The notes under the pieces are model-generated. The model saw only the letters and a list, made by a program, of their open reading frames with translations. It was not told the origin of the DNA and did no database searches. A DNA stretch of 51,778 nucleotides from contig CAZIVH010000003.1 in the NCBI GenBank assembly GCA_964542965.1, forward strand, positions 1 to 51,778. Reading direction: 5' to 3'. A program made the translations under genes and the position numbers. The number at the start of each line of letters is the position of its first letter. The first letter of the stretch is position 1. The DNA comes from CAJBLF01 sp964542965. GTDB taxonomy: Bacteria; Patescibacteriota; Gracilibacteria; Absconditabacterales; Absconditicoccaceae. Below are positions 23,178 to 33,807 of the stretch, in pieces.

Positions 23178-23657
23178 ATGAAAAAAATTAGCGCTATCAT
23201 AACCATTATAGCGATAAGCGTATGTCTCTATATACCTACACGAACAGCAGCGCAGAACGCATCCAACGACTACGAAATCATACCAAAAGCGTCTAGCGGA
23301 GGAAAAGTGGAAGAAGCAGTCGAAGCCGTAGGAAAAGAAGGGGGAAGTGTCCGGGACACTTATACTGAAAAAGCCGATGAGCTCGACACAGTAGGCGACC
23401 AAATGGCATCAGGGATCATGACATGGGATACTTTGCTAGATTACATCGTATATCTCGTAAGATTCCTTTCGCAAATAGGAATAGTGATAGGAGTGGTGAT
23501 GATAATCTATGCTGGATATTTGTATGCAAGCAGCGTATTTAGTCCTGGAAACATGACCAAAGGAAAATCAGCGCTCACTAATGCAATCATAGGAGTACTC
23601 GTAGTAGCTTTCTCATATGCTATCATGAAATTATTGACCAGTGCCTTCTTATCATAA
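23178..23657 (+). CDS. VirB2-like (T4SS_pilin family) pilin
   Basis: A 159-residue protein with no TGA codons. Signal peptide MKKISAIITIIAISVCLYIP, then a charged linker with KVEEAVEAVGKEGGSVRDTY. Two hydrophobic helices (about 93-118, FLSQIGIVIGVVMIIYAGYLYA, and 133-155, AIIGVLVVAFSYAIMKLL) flank the loop SPGNMTKGKSALTN. This is the VirB2/TrbC pilin plan, as in the pilin near the start of the window, but without its N-terminal Cys segment. It is the last gene of the giant-protein operon and ends 18 bases before the stop of the convergent operon. It likely forms or anchors a surface fibre; assembly with the giant protein is speculation. Confidence 0.78.
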   Translation: MKKISAIITIIAISVCLYIPTRTAAQNASNDYEIIPKASSGGKVEEAVEAVGKEGGSVRDTYTEKADELDTVGDQMASGIMTWDTLLDYIVYLVRFLSQIGIVIGVVMIIYAGYLYASSVFSPGNMTKGKSALTNAIIGVLVVAFSYAIMKLLTSAFLS

Positions 23658-23675
23658 ATAACAGGTTTTCACCAT

Positions 23676-25934
23676 CTATTTCGCGTTATCTATCTTGACC
23701 TTGAGTTCAAAGGCATATTTATTGATGTCAAGCATAGCCTGAGCGACATTATGTCGGAATAATTCATTGCTCTTGAGAAAATCTCTCATGTTTTTTACAA
23801 AAGCGATATTGATATCGTTAGTATACTGTTTTTGAAGCGCTTCGATGACAGTAGGAGAAAATTCATTATAGGATTTAGCAGAATCCTGGAATTTTGCTAT
23901 ATTCTCTTTTATGTCTTCCAAAGAGACAGACGATTCCAATGATGCTTTATTGGCAGCGACATCGGAAATGACGATATATTTATTGTAATTATCCGCTTCA
24001 GGAGCAGTGATATTCATATCTAACACACCGATATTGATATCGGTGCTTGCTTGTTTCGCTTCCTGCAATTTGGTAGTAGTGCTAGTCTGCGTAAATACAG
24101 GTTTGATACCAAAGACGATTTTGAAGATGAAATTATCTGCAAAATTGAGTTTTATGTTGCTATCAAGATATTCTTTTGTTTTGCTGTATTTAGTATTTTG
24201 CCCTCCATCCCTCAATGATTGTAAAACATCGGAAATCTCTTGGAAAATGGATTGAACAGTAAATACTGTCTTTCAGGGACTGAGAGAGACTTTCTCAGCA
24301 GGCACCTTACAAAATTTAAGACGATACATATCTTCTACATTCTCTCGACCTGCACCATTTGGACCTGCTATCATAGAGCAGAAACAATCTGATTTACAGA
24401 GCAATGATGTGGTTCTTACACCATAGGTACAACTGGTATTTTGTGATTTTGCATCAAGTCTGCACTTTGCTTGTTTCACCAAAGGAAGAGTTTCACACAC
24501 ATCCTTTGCTGCAGCATATTGAGTATCGCAAGCTTTAAATCAATTAACTTTGGTATCATTGCAAGTTTGTACACATGATTTTGAACATTCAAGCTGACAT
24601 TTCATCTGATCTCCGACCTGCATATCCTTGCATCCATATTCACAGCTTCATGGAGCAGGATTATCGCCCATAATAGCTTCTGCATATGCGCTAGCGACAA
24701 TGTCTGCATATCAAGAATCTGATGTACTTCATCACGTCGGAACAGGATATGTATCGTGGAAATCAGCAAGTAACGCCGCATCGATAACCTGATTAGTATT
24801 TGCAGTATTGATGAAATTCTCAAGTTGTTGGATATATTGTTCATGCGTTAACGTGGGTTCTTCTTCCTCCACAGGTTCTTCTTCAACGGCAGAAACAAGA
24901 CACTGATCTCACGCGACAACAGGAGTAGAAGAAGTATCATCAGTTAGCAAGAACGGCGTTGTTTTTGCAATAAACTGCTGAATTTCTGGATCAGTAGAAG
25001 GAGTATCTCTAGTCACAGAAGGAGCATTTCTAGCCACAGAAGAAGTATCTAATTGAGGAATATTTGCAGATTCTTCATTGAAGGAAGCATTAGGAGTTCA
25101 TGATGGAGTCGATGGAGTGACAGTAGGAAGCGTCGATCAAAGTTGTGTAGCGGATTGATCATCCAAGGAAGAGATATCGCTTCCCAAAACAGTTGAAGAC
25201 GTAGAAGCTTTAGGTAATCTATAGAACAGAACCTCAGGACTATCTTTGAAATTATCGAAAAGAAGCTTTCCTACATTATTGATATCAAAAAGCAGATCGA
25301 AAGCGCTATCATCCAAAGTGCCATTCCGGAAAAGATCGGAACCAAAACTATGCTCGTTGAGTGAATTCATATCATAGGCATTTTTATAGCTCAGATAATA
25401 CCTGTAATTTACTTCAGCATTAATGGAAGCGACATCTTCAGTGGTCATCTCTACACGATTTTGACAAGTAACGAATCTTCTATAGCTAGCATTTATTTGT
25501 TGTTTCGTAGGTTTCGCCGTTCATTTGGGAAGTATCTGATTGAAGGTCTGCTTAAAAGAGGAATTGGAATTATATAAGACATTGATGAAGTCCGTATTGG
25601 TGATACTAGGACATATCTTATAGTATTCTCTCAATGCATCGAATGAGTTCATGGTAGCGGTTATCTCTCTTCATTTAGCAATCTTCAATGCTTGAGAATA
25701 TAGATTTTTGACGACAAGCTTACCGCCGAAGACATCCTTCATATCAAAAACGTCATTTTGTGCCTGGTCCAAAACATCAGAGATAGTCATCAATCCCTTA
25801 TCTGCTTTAGCAGCAAGGCTTGGTACAAGAGCAGAAAGTTTGGATTCTGCTCGACCCATGCCAAAAACATAGGAATACATTCCGATAAGCAATAGACTGA
25901 TAGATAGCAATGTTCTAATCTGGCTTTTGAACAT
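23676..25934 (-). CDS. secreted Cys-rich protein (gene 4 of the minus-strand secretory operon)
   Basis: A 752-residue protein ending in TAG. Signal peptide MFKSQIRTLLSISLLLIGMYSYVFG. The N-terminal third is helical. A long Ser/Thr/Pro-rich acidic linker follows (about residues 260-360; TPSTPSGTPNASF, VEEEEPTLT). Then comes a Cys-rich domain, about residues 425-540, with repeated C-x3-C pairs (CEYGCKDMQ, CQLECSKSCVQTC, CKSDCFC). The last 170 residues are helical and end KIDNAK. Several Gly, including those flanking the Cys domain, are TGA. Its start overlaps the end of the upstream gene by 20 bases, indicating translational coupling. The Cys pattern resembles extracellular disulfide domains but I do not recognise a family. 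Confidence 0.72.
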
Positions 25935-27018
25935 TTCTCAGTTTATCATATAAAGTATATATCGGAGTTGCTATATTGGCAAGAGTTCTATTGAACGCAT
26001 CAATATCTTCTTGATACATGGATAATCAGACATGAAAAGGAAATGCCATATACATATCGCGCATCATTCTCAGACTCAACGATATAGCACTTTTTGATCG
26101 TACATATTCCGCAGAGAATTTCTGGAAGATAGCATTATAATCAGCATTGATTTCAGGATATTGCTGGATCATAGTCATATAATAGCCTATGAACAAACGA
26201 TAGTAATATATCTCGTTGTACAGCAGATTAACGAAACTAACCATAGCGGTATTCTTGTCTTTCAATCAGCAATAAAAGATATCACGGGAATCGCTGGTAC
26301 AAGGATCTTTTTTTGATTCCTGCAAAGCAAGTATCTTTTCGGCATCAAAGACGCGAACTTCAGTCATGATATTTCTCAAGTTTTGTATATACGATTTGAC
26401 CATACGACAGGTCTTATCATAAGGATGTGTTGTATTATCGCAGATATATATGCCAAAATATCCCGTAGAATATTCGTTTATCATAGTATGCAATTCATCA
26501 TCACTGGTATAATTAGTAAGATATCCATACAGGCCAGCTTGCTTGATATTTATGTAGTCTTCCATGATGCTATTGAAGAGCATAGGAACATTGGAAGCGA
26601 GATCACAGTCATTGTCCATATATCAAGGATTGCAGTTATCGAATCATCATTTTAAAGTCAAAGAAGGATCCGTGAATCAGAGGTCCTTGAAACTAGATAT
26701 TTTGAAATAAGATTTCTCAAGTTCGGATTCCGCACCATGAGCAGGATTAATATTGGAGCAAAGTAAATAGACAAAAGCTGAATATTTGGCATTATATCTA
26801 AAAGGCTTGTTAGAAAATCACCAATCAGATAAGACAGTAGAACAATAAGTATGTATAAGATTTTTGAGACCGTCAGGACGTTTCTCGGAAGTTTCTTTAA
26901 GTGCTTGGATAAGTGCAGCGTCACGCGTTTCTGGAGTTTTGGCAGATACCTGAGAAAACGAGAAACACAATCCCACCACAAGCGGAATCCCCATTGATCT
27001 TATGAGTCGTGTTCTCAT
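25915..27018 (-). CDS. secreted protein of unknown function (gene 3 of the operon)
   Basis: A 367-residue protein ending in TAG inside the next gene. I chose the ATG at 27018 because it gives a good signal peptide (MRTRLIRSMGIPLVVGLCFS ending VSA); in-frame ATGs slightly upstream would add a hydrophobic leader. The mature part is helical with scattered Cys, e.g. CSNINPAHG, GGFDNCNPGYMDNDCD (first Gly pair TGA) and the segments ICDNTTHPYDKTC and DPCTSDSRDIFYC. Tyr/Asn-rich helices follow (NEIYYYRLFIGYYMTMIQQY). The even Cys spacing suggests disulfides after export. No catalytic motif is seen and no family recognised. It is tightly packed between two other secreted proteins, so they probably act together. 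Confidence 0.72.
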
Positions 27019-27052
27019 AAACAGCATACACATCCATAATAAAATAAAACGA

Positions 27053-28531
27053 TTATCGGCAAGCTCATCTGGAATACAAACACTGCGTCTCACAAGCGTT
27101 TCCTAGACTTCGAATGAGACTATTTTTCTTATCTTTTCATCCGAGAATCCCATCTTTGATGGCATAAATCTGATCACCAAGCAAAGCAAAATTCGGAGTG
27201 GTATCTTTGACTTCAGAAAAGGTAGCGAGATTGAGATCAAGCGATTGGTCTACAAAAACATCGTTTGTATATTCAGACATCAGAGAAAGATCAGATCATC
27301 ATTTTGTAGAGATAGCCATAGTGATTTCATCTTTCTTTGCGTTGATATCTTTCTTTGCAAGTTCTCGAGATTTAACGTTGGTAACGATGCCTGACACCGT
27401 CTTGCCTATATCAGCGAATGAAATATTTCCGTTATTTTGGGTAAAATTGAAATTGACCAATCTGCGAAAAGAGAATCCTGATCACAATTTTTGGGTGCCA
27501 TACATGGATCTGACTAGATCGTTTTCCCTGGCCTCCGCCTGTTTAGCGTAAGTATTCTTTAAATCGGATAAAGTGTTAGATAACGCTCTAGATGACCTTT
27601 GAAGCGTGTCTCGAGACTTTCCCCATCCGTCTGTTGTACTCGTCCAAAGTTGTTTCATATTGTTAGCGAATTTTTTCCATGAAGAATCGCAAGGATTTTT
27701 GAACCATCACTCGATACCTCTGACACAGCCGTAGTCGACATACATCACTCTCATAGCATTACTGTTTACCTTTATTTTGATACCGTTCTCTCGGAAATTT
27801 TCATAGAGACCATAGAATATACTATCAAATCCTCAAGTACTATCATAATAGATGAACCTCTTGCTAGCGACAATAAGTTGGCTCAAAGCCATAGTGACAT
27901 TGTTATATGTAGCTCCATCTTTGACCACAGTAGCGGGATCAAGCAATCCTTTGTCCACATATTTCTTGATGATAGTATTCATGAGAGCGCGATTTTCAGG
28001 ATTGATGGTTTCAAACCGTCAGCCACCTGCCCCAAGTTCATACTTCTTGGTAGAAACGATAGACTCGACATCCCATATGACCTTGATATCTCTGAGATAA
28101 ACGCGATTTTTGACAAGCAAAGCGAATAGTCAGACAAAATCATTGAGCCCAACAGCGTCTTGAGGTTTAGTTAAAATCGCAGCTACCGCTGCAGCAAACA
28201 AAAGCTTTTGCGTTATATTTCTACCTAATCTATCTAAGAGGCTGGATGCAGCAGGAGGAGTGAATATATTTCCCTTGAATCGATTGGGATTGACGTATTT
28301 TCACAAATAATCACCTTCCGTACCCATAGTTTTCATACTATTGGCCATATCCCTGACAAAATCCATCAGATCGGTCAACGGCTCAGATGCGGTTCCGCAG
28401 ATAGGAGAAGTAGGACAATAGGATTCTACGCTAGAAATAGGCGCATACTCTGCAGAAGAGAAAGAAAAGAAAAATCCTCCCACGATAAGGGCGCATCATA
28501 GCAAGTAATGCAGAGAGAGGGATCTCTTCAT
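27053..28531 (-). CDS. secreted helical protein of unknown function (gene 2 of the operon)
   Basis: A 492-residue protein whose signal peptide needs TGA as Gly (MKRSLSLHYLLGCALIVGG, then SFSSAE). Two Cys lie early (ESYCPTSPIC) and more in YVDYGCVRGIEGWFKNPC and near the end (NACETQCLYSRGAC). The middle has a hydrophobic stretch KLLFAAAVAAILT that could be membrane-associated. The C-terminal half is a long helical region (ALSNTLSDLKNTYAKQAEAR). It ends with TAA 34 bases before the next gene. The family is not recognised. Its position between a TPR membrane protein and two further secreted proteins points to a shared envelope complex. Confidence 0.72.
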
Positions 28532-28550
28532 GAAATAGGTCAGGATAAAA

Positions 28551-30068
28551 TTATTTGGAGGTCTGTTCTATCTTTGATTTTATGATGGATTGTTCAGCCA
28601 GGTCATCGCAAATGCTCAAGGCCTTGATATAGGATTCCTTAGCCAAAGCGATTTGTTTAAGAGAAAGATAATAATCGCCAAGGAGATGATAGAGATGGGA
28701 TTGATGGTATTTTTCAGTCAATGACAAGAGTTTCGTTCCTATTGAAGATAAATTTTGCTGTGCCAATTGCAATCCTACCTCGCCGTAGGTACACACATCG
28801 ACTTGACTACCGCTAAAAAGAATAGAGCATTTCCCTAGATACAGATCAACAAGCTGAGTATTGTCTGAATAAAGAGAAAATGGCTTACCAGAGCGAAATG
28901 GAATAAAGAACATCTGATCAAAGAACAAAGCGAAATCAGACGACTGAAGATCAGATTGTCCCAACAAATTATGTCGCATACGAAGCATATTGGTCGTATC
29001 CTCGATTTGAATATAGCTCAACAGCATATATCTATACACATCTATCTGCAAACTAGGATCGGTGACTTGATTGAGGAATATGAGCGCCTGTTCATAATCG
29101 CCATATCGATAATAACAGATACCTATCAAGAATTTGTAGAGGAACGCGTTATGTGCATCAAAATCAGCAAGCCTGAGAAAATAGTCCTTTGCAGACTCTC
29201 GATTGTGCATAAGGAAATTAGTGTAGGCCAAAACCTGATACGGAAGAATGTACGTCTGATTTTGAGCTACGGCGTGAAGCGCAAGCCTTTTGGCAAAAGA
29301 GAAATATCAATTTTTGAGCAAAGTAAGCGCGACCAAACCATCCCTATAATAGGCAGGAGGGTTTTTTATCTTAGTATAATTCGCTAACGCTGATTCGTAG
29401 GAAGCTTTGAAATCTTTATAGCGTGCATCAGTGATCTGGGAAAAAGATTCAGTGGCGGAGGCGTAATCATATACCCGCAATGCTCTGAGTCCTTTGTAGA
29501 AAAGTTCATCATCAACAGTAAGCAAATTGAGGGATCTATATTCCTTAGCCAAGACAAAAATATCATCAAGCGAATTAGCTGAGTCCAGACCGAGACGAGA
29601 ATCATGGAAACGCGTATACAAAACCTGGCGCGGATCGATCTTCAGTTTGAAATATCCACCCTCCTCTGTCACCAAAAGCGTTAAATAAGCATTGGCTTTA
29701 TCGAACTGATAATACTGCAAAAACTTTTCTACCATAGGTTGAAGAAGATCTGCGTTCTTATTTTTTTCATAGAGATATTCCAAAACATTGAGATCTTTGA
29801 AAATCTCCGAATTTCATAATTGTTGACGGATAGTATCAGAAACCATAGCCTGCACCTGTGTAATAGGTTCAGCATTATCCCCCGATGACACACCGAGAGA
29901 GGTAGAAGATTCTGTCAGAGAAGCAGTCAAAGATGCGTCGGAGATAGGGAGCGGAGAAGCAGAAGATGACGAAGAAAATGCTCCATCCAAAAATAGGATG
30001 GCAAGCCAAAAAGCAAAGATCATCAGTCAGACTATCGCACCTGTATGTGTTTGAGCTCTAGAAGACAT
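28551..30068 (-). CDS. membrane-anchored TPR protein (gene 1 of the operon)
   Basis: A 505-residue protein with a single N-terminal membrane segment (GAIVGLMIFAFWLAILFLDGA), then a Ser/Thr-rich linker (SSSSASPLPISDASLT) and a long array of helix pairs from about residue 90 to the end. TPR-like repeats are visible: NAFLYKFLIGICYYRYGDYEQAL, LYHLLGDYYLSLKQIALAKE and YASATESFSQITDARYKDFK (Gly8/Ala20-type spacing). TPR arrays bind protein partners. As first gene of the operon, it may be the inner scaffold for the three secreted proteins encoded next. Only a few TGA codons occur. Divergent from the hypothetical gene at 30236. Confidence 0.8.
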
Positions 30069-30123
30069 AAACTATGCATACGAAATAAACACAATAAGTA
30101 TATTCAAAACAGCAAAAAAACAC

Positions 30124-30150
30124 CAAAAATCAGCAAAAAATCAGCAAATA
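30124..30150. repeat. short direct repeat in divergent spacer
   Basis: Two copies of AAAAATCAGCAAA lie in tandem in the 167-base spacer between the TPR operon and the 236-residue gene. They could be regulator-binding sites or simple slippage repeats. Confidence 0.4.
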
Positions 30151-30183
30151 AAATTTGACAAAAAACAAAAGAGCAATAAATAA

Positions 30184-30211
30184 TTGACTTTTATATTAGA
30201 ATAAATATAGT
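30184..30211 (+). promoter_or_regulatory. sigma-70-type promoter for the 236-aa gene
   Basis: TTGACT, 16 bases, TATAGT, 24 bases before the ATG. This is a strong consensus-like promoter and suggests a short leader. Confidence 0.6.
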
Positions 30212-30235
30212 ATAAAAAAAATAATACATATACCC

Positions 30236-30946
30236 ATGAAAAAACAAAAAATAATATTAGTATTGGATCGCGTATACCAGGAAGGAATAAATAAACACGA
30301 AATGTGGTACAGAGGAAACGATATAGTGTTGGATACCGATCAGAAAAAAAAAGTCATAGACCTTCTCTTCCATAGCGGATACACATGGCACAGTAATTTG
30401 GATGACAGCATGAAAAAAGAGATAGAGCTAACTCTATTGACACTGGAACCGTTCAAAGTGAATATCGGCGCCATGCAATGGTTTCCGAGAGGAAAAGATG
30501 AAGAATGGTATAACAAGTATCATTTGTGGTCAGCAGACATCACGATTGCCATGCCACGGACAATAATCAGAAAGTTCGAAGATCCGCTGGTCAAAGACCC
30601 TGCATTCATAGCGATAATCGGACAAGACGAACGTGAAGAAGTGCAATTCGATTCGGAATTTATGGAAATCGATACGATGAAATCCTTGCTGAAACTCCTA
30701 GAGCCTGAATTCGAAATAGAGTATCAGGAACAAACAAACAGCAAAAACAATGTAGAAAGACAGAATGAACAAAGAATCAGGAATATCATCCAATGGACCG
30801 ATGAAGATGCGGAATTTTACAAAGAGTTCTTCAGTGGAAAAGTAGGCGAAAAAATAGGTGAAATCTACGACTTTGCACAAACCATAGACGGAGATATTGA
30901 ATCTAAGATGAAAGCAGTCAGGGAAAAATTTCCTGAACAATTCTAA
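30236..30946 (+). CDS. hypothetical protein, 236 aa
   Basis: An acidic, soluble protein with no TGA codons, no signal peptide and no membrane helix. The first 150 residues look alpha/beta (KKQKIILVLDRVYQEGI, MQWFPRGKDEEWYNKYHLWS, ITIAMPRTIIRKF). The C-terminal part is helical and charged (WTDEDAEFYKEFFSGK, ESKMKAVREKFPEQF). I do not recognise the family and no catalytic motif stands out. It has its own consensus promoter and a strong terminator, so it is a monocistronic unit that is probably well expressed. The lack of TGA in 236 codons contrasts with neighbouring genes. Confidence 0.72.
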   Translation: MKKQKIILVLDRVYQEGINKHEMWYRGNDIVLDTDQKKKVIDLLFHSGYTWHSNLDDSMKKEIELTLLTLEPFKVNIGAMQWFPRGKDEEWYNKYHLWSADITIAMPRTIIRKFEDPLVKDPAFIAIIGQDEREEVQFDSEFMEIDTMKSLLKLLEPEFEIEYQEQTNSKNNVERQNEQRIRNIIQWTDEDAEFYKEFFSGKVGEKIGEIYDFAQTIDGDIESKMKAVREKFPEQF

Positions 30947-30953
30947 TAACAAT

Positions 30954-30983
30954 CCTGACGGTTTTTCGTCAGGTTTTTTTTTT
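30954..30983 (+). terminator. intrinsic terminator of the 236-aa gene
   Basis: CCTGACG, loop GTTTTT, CGTCAGG followed by ten T. A textbook intrinsic terminator eight bases after the stop. Confidence 0.9.
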
Positions 30984-30987
30984 GAAA

Positions 30988-31013
30988 CAAAAAAACTGAG
31001 CTTTTCAGCCCAG
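30988..31013 (-). terminator. terminator of the ribosomal-protein operon
   Basis: On the minus strand CTGGGCT, GAAA tetraloop, AGCTCAG (one G-U pair) runs into seven T. It lies 25 bases after the secY stop, so the operon ends at secY. Confidence 0.85.
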
Positions 31014-31037
31014 CCTTTTCTATGTACTAACTAAGTT

Positions 31038-32393
31038 CTATAATTGGTTGATGTTCTTTGAAACCGTATTCAAATCTATTTTATCATATCTCTGCATCAG
31101 CATATCGGTCTTGATTTTGTTCATGATATCCTGGACAACTCCTACGATGATGATCACTCATGAACCCGTGACGACCACAGGAAGAGATCCTAATGTCTGT
31201 ACAAGATTTTGAATGAATGGGATATAATTGAGAATGTAGCTATAGATTCCGATGAACGCCAATCCCGCTCCTCACCAAAGGCAAAGATGCATCAAAATAC
31301 CATTGATATATTTCGCTGTCTCTTTTCCTGGTCTGATACCTGGCACGAATCCTCATCTTTTCTGGATGTTGTCTGATATCCTTTCTGGAGAGAAGACAAT
31401 CAAGGTATAGAAGAAGGTGAATGCTATAATCAATGCAAAATACAAGATGATCGCAGGAATTCCAGGCTGTTGGGTATAGATATTGAGGTTAGCTTCTATC
31501 CGATTCGCTATGCTTACAAGCTTAAGGTTAGCAGGCTGAAATTGAGTAATCAATTTAGATATCAAATAAGGGAATGATACGAATGCGATAGCGAAGATGA
31601 TAGGCACCATACCTACAGGATTCAAAGGGATAGGCAAGGACGATGATTCTTCGACTCTTCCTCTCCTAGCATAGATGACAGGTATCTCTTTACGAGACTT
31701 CAGGATGAAGATAGAAAGCAATACCAATCCTAATACGATAACTAACATGAAGATAAACACTCAGAAAACACTATCTGTGGATGCCATGCTTGAATAGATC
31801 TTTTGAGTGATCCCTGCTACGATAGATGCGAAGATAAGCAAGGAAGTACCATTTGAAACTCATTTTTCCGTAATCAATTCTCCTATCCGCATAAGCAATA
31901 CTGATCATACGGTCATGACAAATGCAGAAAGGATAAGCGTTGCTGCATCTGTAGGGATAACGTTGCCTCCAAGAAGATAATTGATGAAGAAGACCATTCC
32001 GATAGATTGAAGGAATGCTAACGGAACAGAAAGATATCTCGTATATTGTTGTATTTTTTGTTGTCCGACTTCTCCTTGTTCAGTAAGTTCCTCAAGTTTA
32101 GGTACTACGGAACCAAGAAGTTGCATAATGATGGATGCGTTGATGAAAGGAGCAAGTCCTACAGCGATGATAGCAAACTGGTCCAACGATCATCAGAGAA
32201 GCATGATAAAATATCACAAACCAGAATCTCATGTATTAATGGTCCTTTCCATAAGTGCAGTAATATCCACAAACGGTACAGGAATAAACACAATAAGCCT
32301 GTAAAGTGCAAGCATCACTAACGTGAATATGATCTTCTTCTTTATGCTAGGATTTTCTCGTATTTCTTGAAGTTTTTTGAAGAACTTTTCCAT
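31038..32393 (-). CDS. secY: protein translocase subunit SecY
   Basis: A 451-residue channel subunit of the Sec translocon. Landmarks in order: N-terminal IRENPSIKKKIIFTLVMLALYR, LGGSLDQFAIIAVGLAPFINASIIMQLL, the cytosolic loop LEELTEQGEVGQQKIQQYTRYL, RIGELITEKGVSNGTSLLIF, LNPVGMVPIIFA, and the C4/C5 loops FSPERISDNIQKRGGFVPGIRPGKET. Ten membrane helices are expected and hydrophobic segments fit. Several conserved Gly are TGA (e.g. ITEKGVSNG). The stop is TAG. Given the many signal peptides in this window, it is the exit route for those proteins. Usual length is about 430-450. Confidence 0.96.
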
Positions 32394-32419
32394 CAAAAAG
32401 TGATAAGAAACATAAAAGG

Positions 32420-33103
32420 TTATTTAGTTTTCTTGGCTGCAGGCTTCTTGGCTGCAGGTTTCTTCTCAGCAGACTCCTTCTTGGCTGTAGGTTTCTTAGC
32501 TACAGGTTTTTTCTCAACAACAGCCTTCTTTGGCTCTTCTGTTTTCTCTTCTATCAATTTTACAGGTGCTGATTTTTTGACCGGTTTTTTCTCAACAGGA
32601 GACGTTTTTTTAACTGGCTTTGCTATTTTTGCAGGAGCCTTCTTTGGAACAGCGTGCACTGTACCTGGCTTCTCCATCTTCTCTTTTGCGGAAGCAGAGA
32701 ATGCGTCAATATCTTTGAACGTAAGATGTTTAGCATAATCTCCATGCCCTAATATCTTTACAAAATCACTAGCTGATTTGATATATCCAAAATCCTTGAG
32801 AAGTTCTTTAGTGATTTCCATAGTATCAGAAATCCTTGCGTCAGCATCAAGCGTGCTGAGATTGATAATGGTAACATGTTTTACGAGTTTGTAATATCTC
32901 GTAAATCCTCTTGCCTTAGGCAATCTCTGGACAATTGACGTCTGGCCTCATTCAAAGAATGGTTTCATAGAATGTCCGCTTCTAGACTTTTGTCCCTTGA
33001 GTCATCTTCCGGAATAGTTTCCTGTTCCCGTAGCGTTTCCTCTTCCTCTTCTGACTTGTTTATTCTTGAGTCATTTACTTCTTTGGAGTTGATGGATTTT
33101 CAT
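32420..33103 (-). CDS. rplO: 50S ribosomal protein L15 with Lys/Ala-rich tail
   Basis: A 227-residue protein. The N-terminal 140 residues are standard L15: MKIHQLQRSKGLKNK, VRRGRGNATGTGNYSGRGLK, then SRSGHSMKPFFEGGQTSIVQ with Gly as TGA at conserved sites. The last 80-90 residues are an unusual extension of repeated KKPAAKK-like units (KKPVAKKPTAKK, EKKPAAKKPAAKKTK). Such a tail resembles histone H1-like or nucleic-acid-binding tails. The neighbouring S5 carries a shorter version encoded by similar DNA. Located directly after rpsE with no rpmD (L30) between them, as in CPR. Confidence 0.93.
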
Positions 33104-33130
33104 CGTATATGCAAGTAAGTGGTATAAAAA

Positions 33131-33781
33131 TTATTTTTTAGCAGGCTTCTTGGCTGCTGGTTTCTTTTCAGTAGATTTTTTTTCTATGACTACTTCAGGA
33201 GCGATTCACACTGCCTTTTTTGCTTGGATTTCTTTTACTACCGATGCGGTTTCTTTTGGTTGTTCCGCTTCTTCAGCAGTATCGTGTTTTGCCTTCTCTA
33301 CAACACGTTTATTGAAGTGCTCGGCATGCTTATATGAAGAAAGCGCTCTGATAGTAGCTAAAGCATTATTGAGTTTGTTATTTGATCCCATGATTTTTGA
33401 CAAGACATTTTCAAATCCTGCAAGCTCCAAAACAGCTCTCACAGAAGATCATGCCTTCAAACCCGTACCGGCAGTAGCTGGTAAAAGCTTGATAACACAT
33501 GCCTTGTATTTTGTCGTAGTAGGATAAGGAACAGTTTGATTCCCCGTGATAGGAACAATGAACATCGTCTTGTAAGCTTCACGAGAAGCTTTCTGTACGG
33601 CTGAACTTACATCAGGTCCCTTAGAGACACCTATCCCTACCTTACCTTTTTTGTTTCCAACCAAAACAGTAGCTCTGAAAGAAAGTTTTCTTCCTCCAGT
33701 CGTTACTCTTGTAACTCTTCTCACCTCGAGAAGAAGTTCGTCGAATTCTTTTTTTACCTTATCTTTGTTTCAAGGTCTCAT
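33131..33781 (-). CDS. rpsE: 30S ribosomal protein S5 with Lys/Ala-rich tail
   Basis: A 216-residue protein. Core S5 motifs: VRRVTRVTTGGRKLSFRATV, GNKKGKVGIGVSKGPDV, and the C-terminal domain LLPATAGTGLKAGSSVRAVLELAG, where TGA gives the Gly of KAGSSVRAV. S5 helps set decoding accuracy and mRNA entry. A tail after about residue 170 ends KKSTEKKPAAKKPAKK, sharing sequence with the L15 tail encoded next. The start requires TGA at codon 4 (MRPGNKDKVKKEF). Slightly longer than the usual 165-200 residues because of the tail. Confidence 0.94.
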
Positions 33782-33807
33782 GAACAATAATTGTTAAAAT
33801 GATAAAA

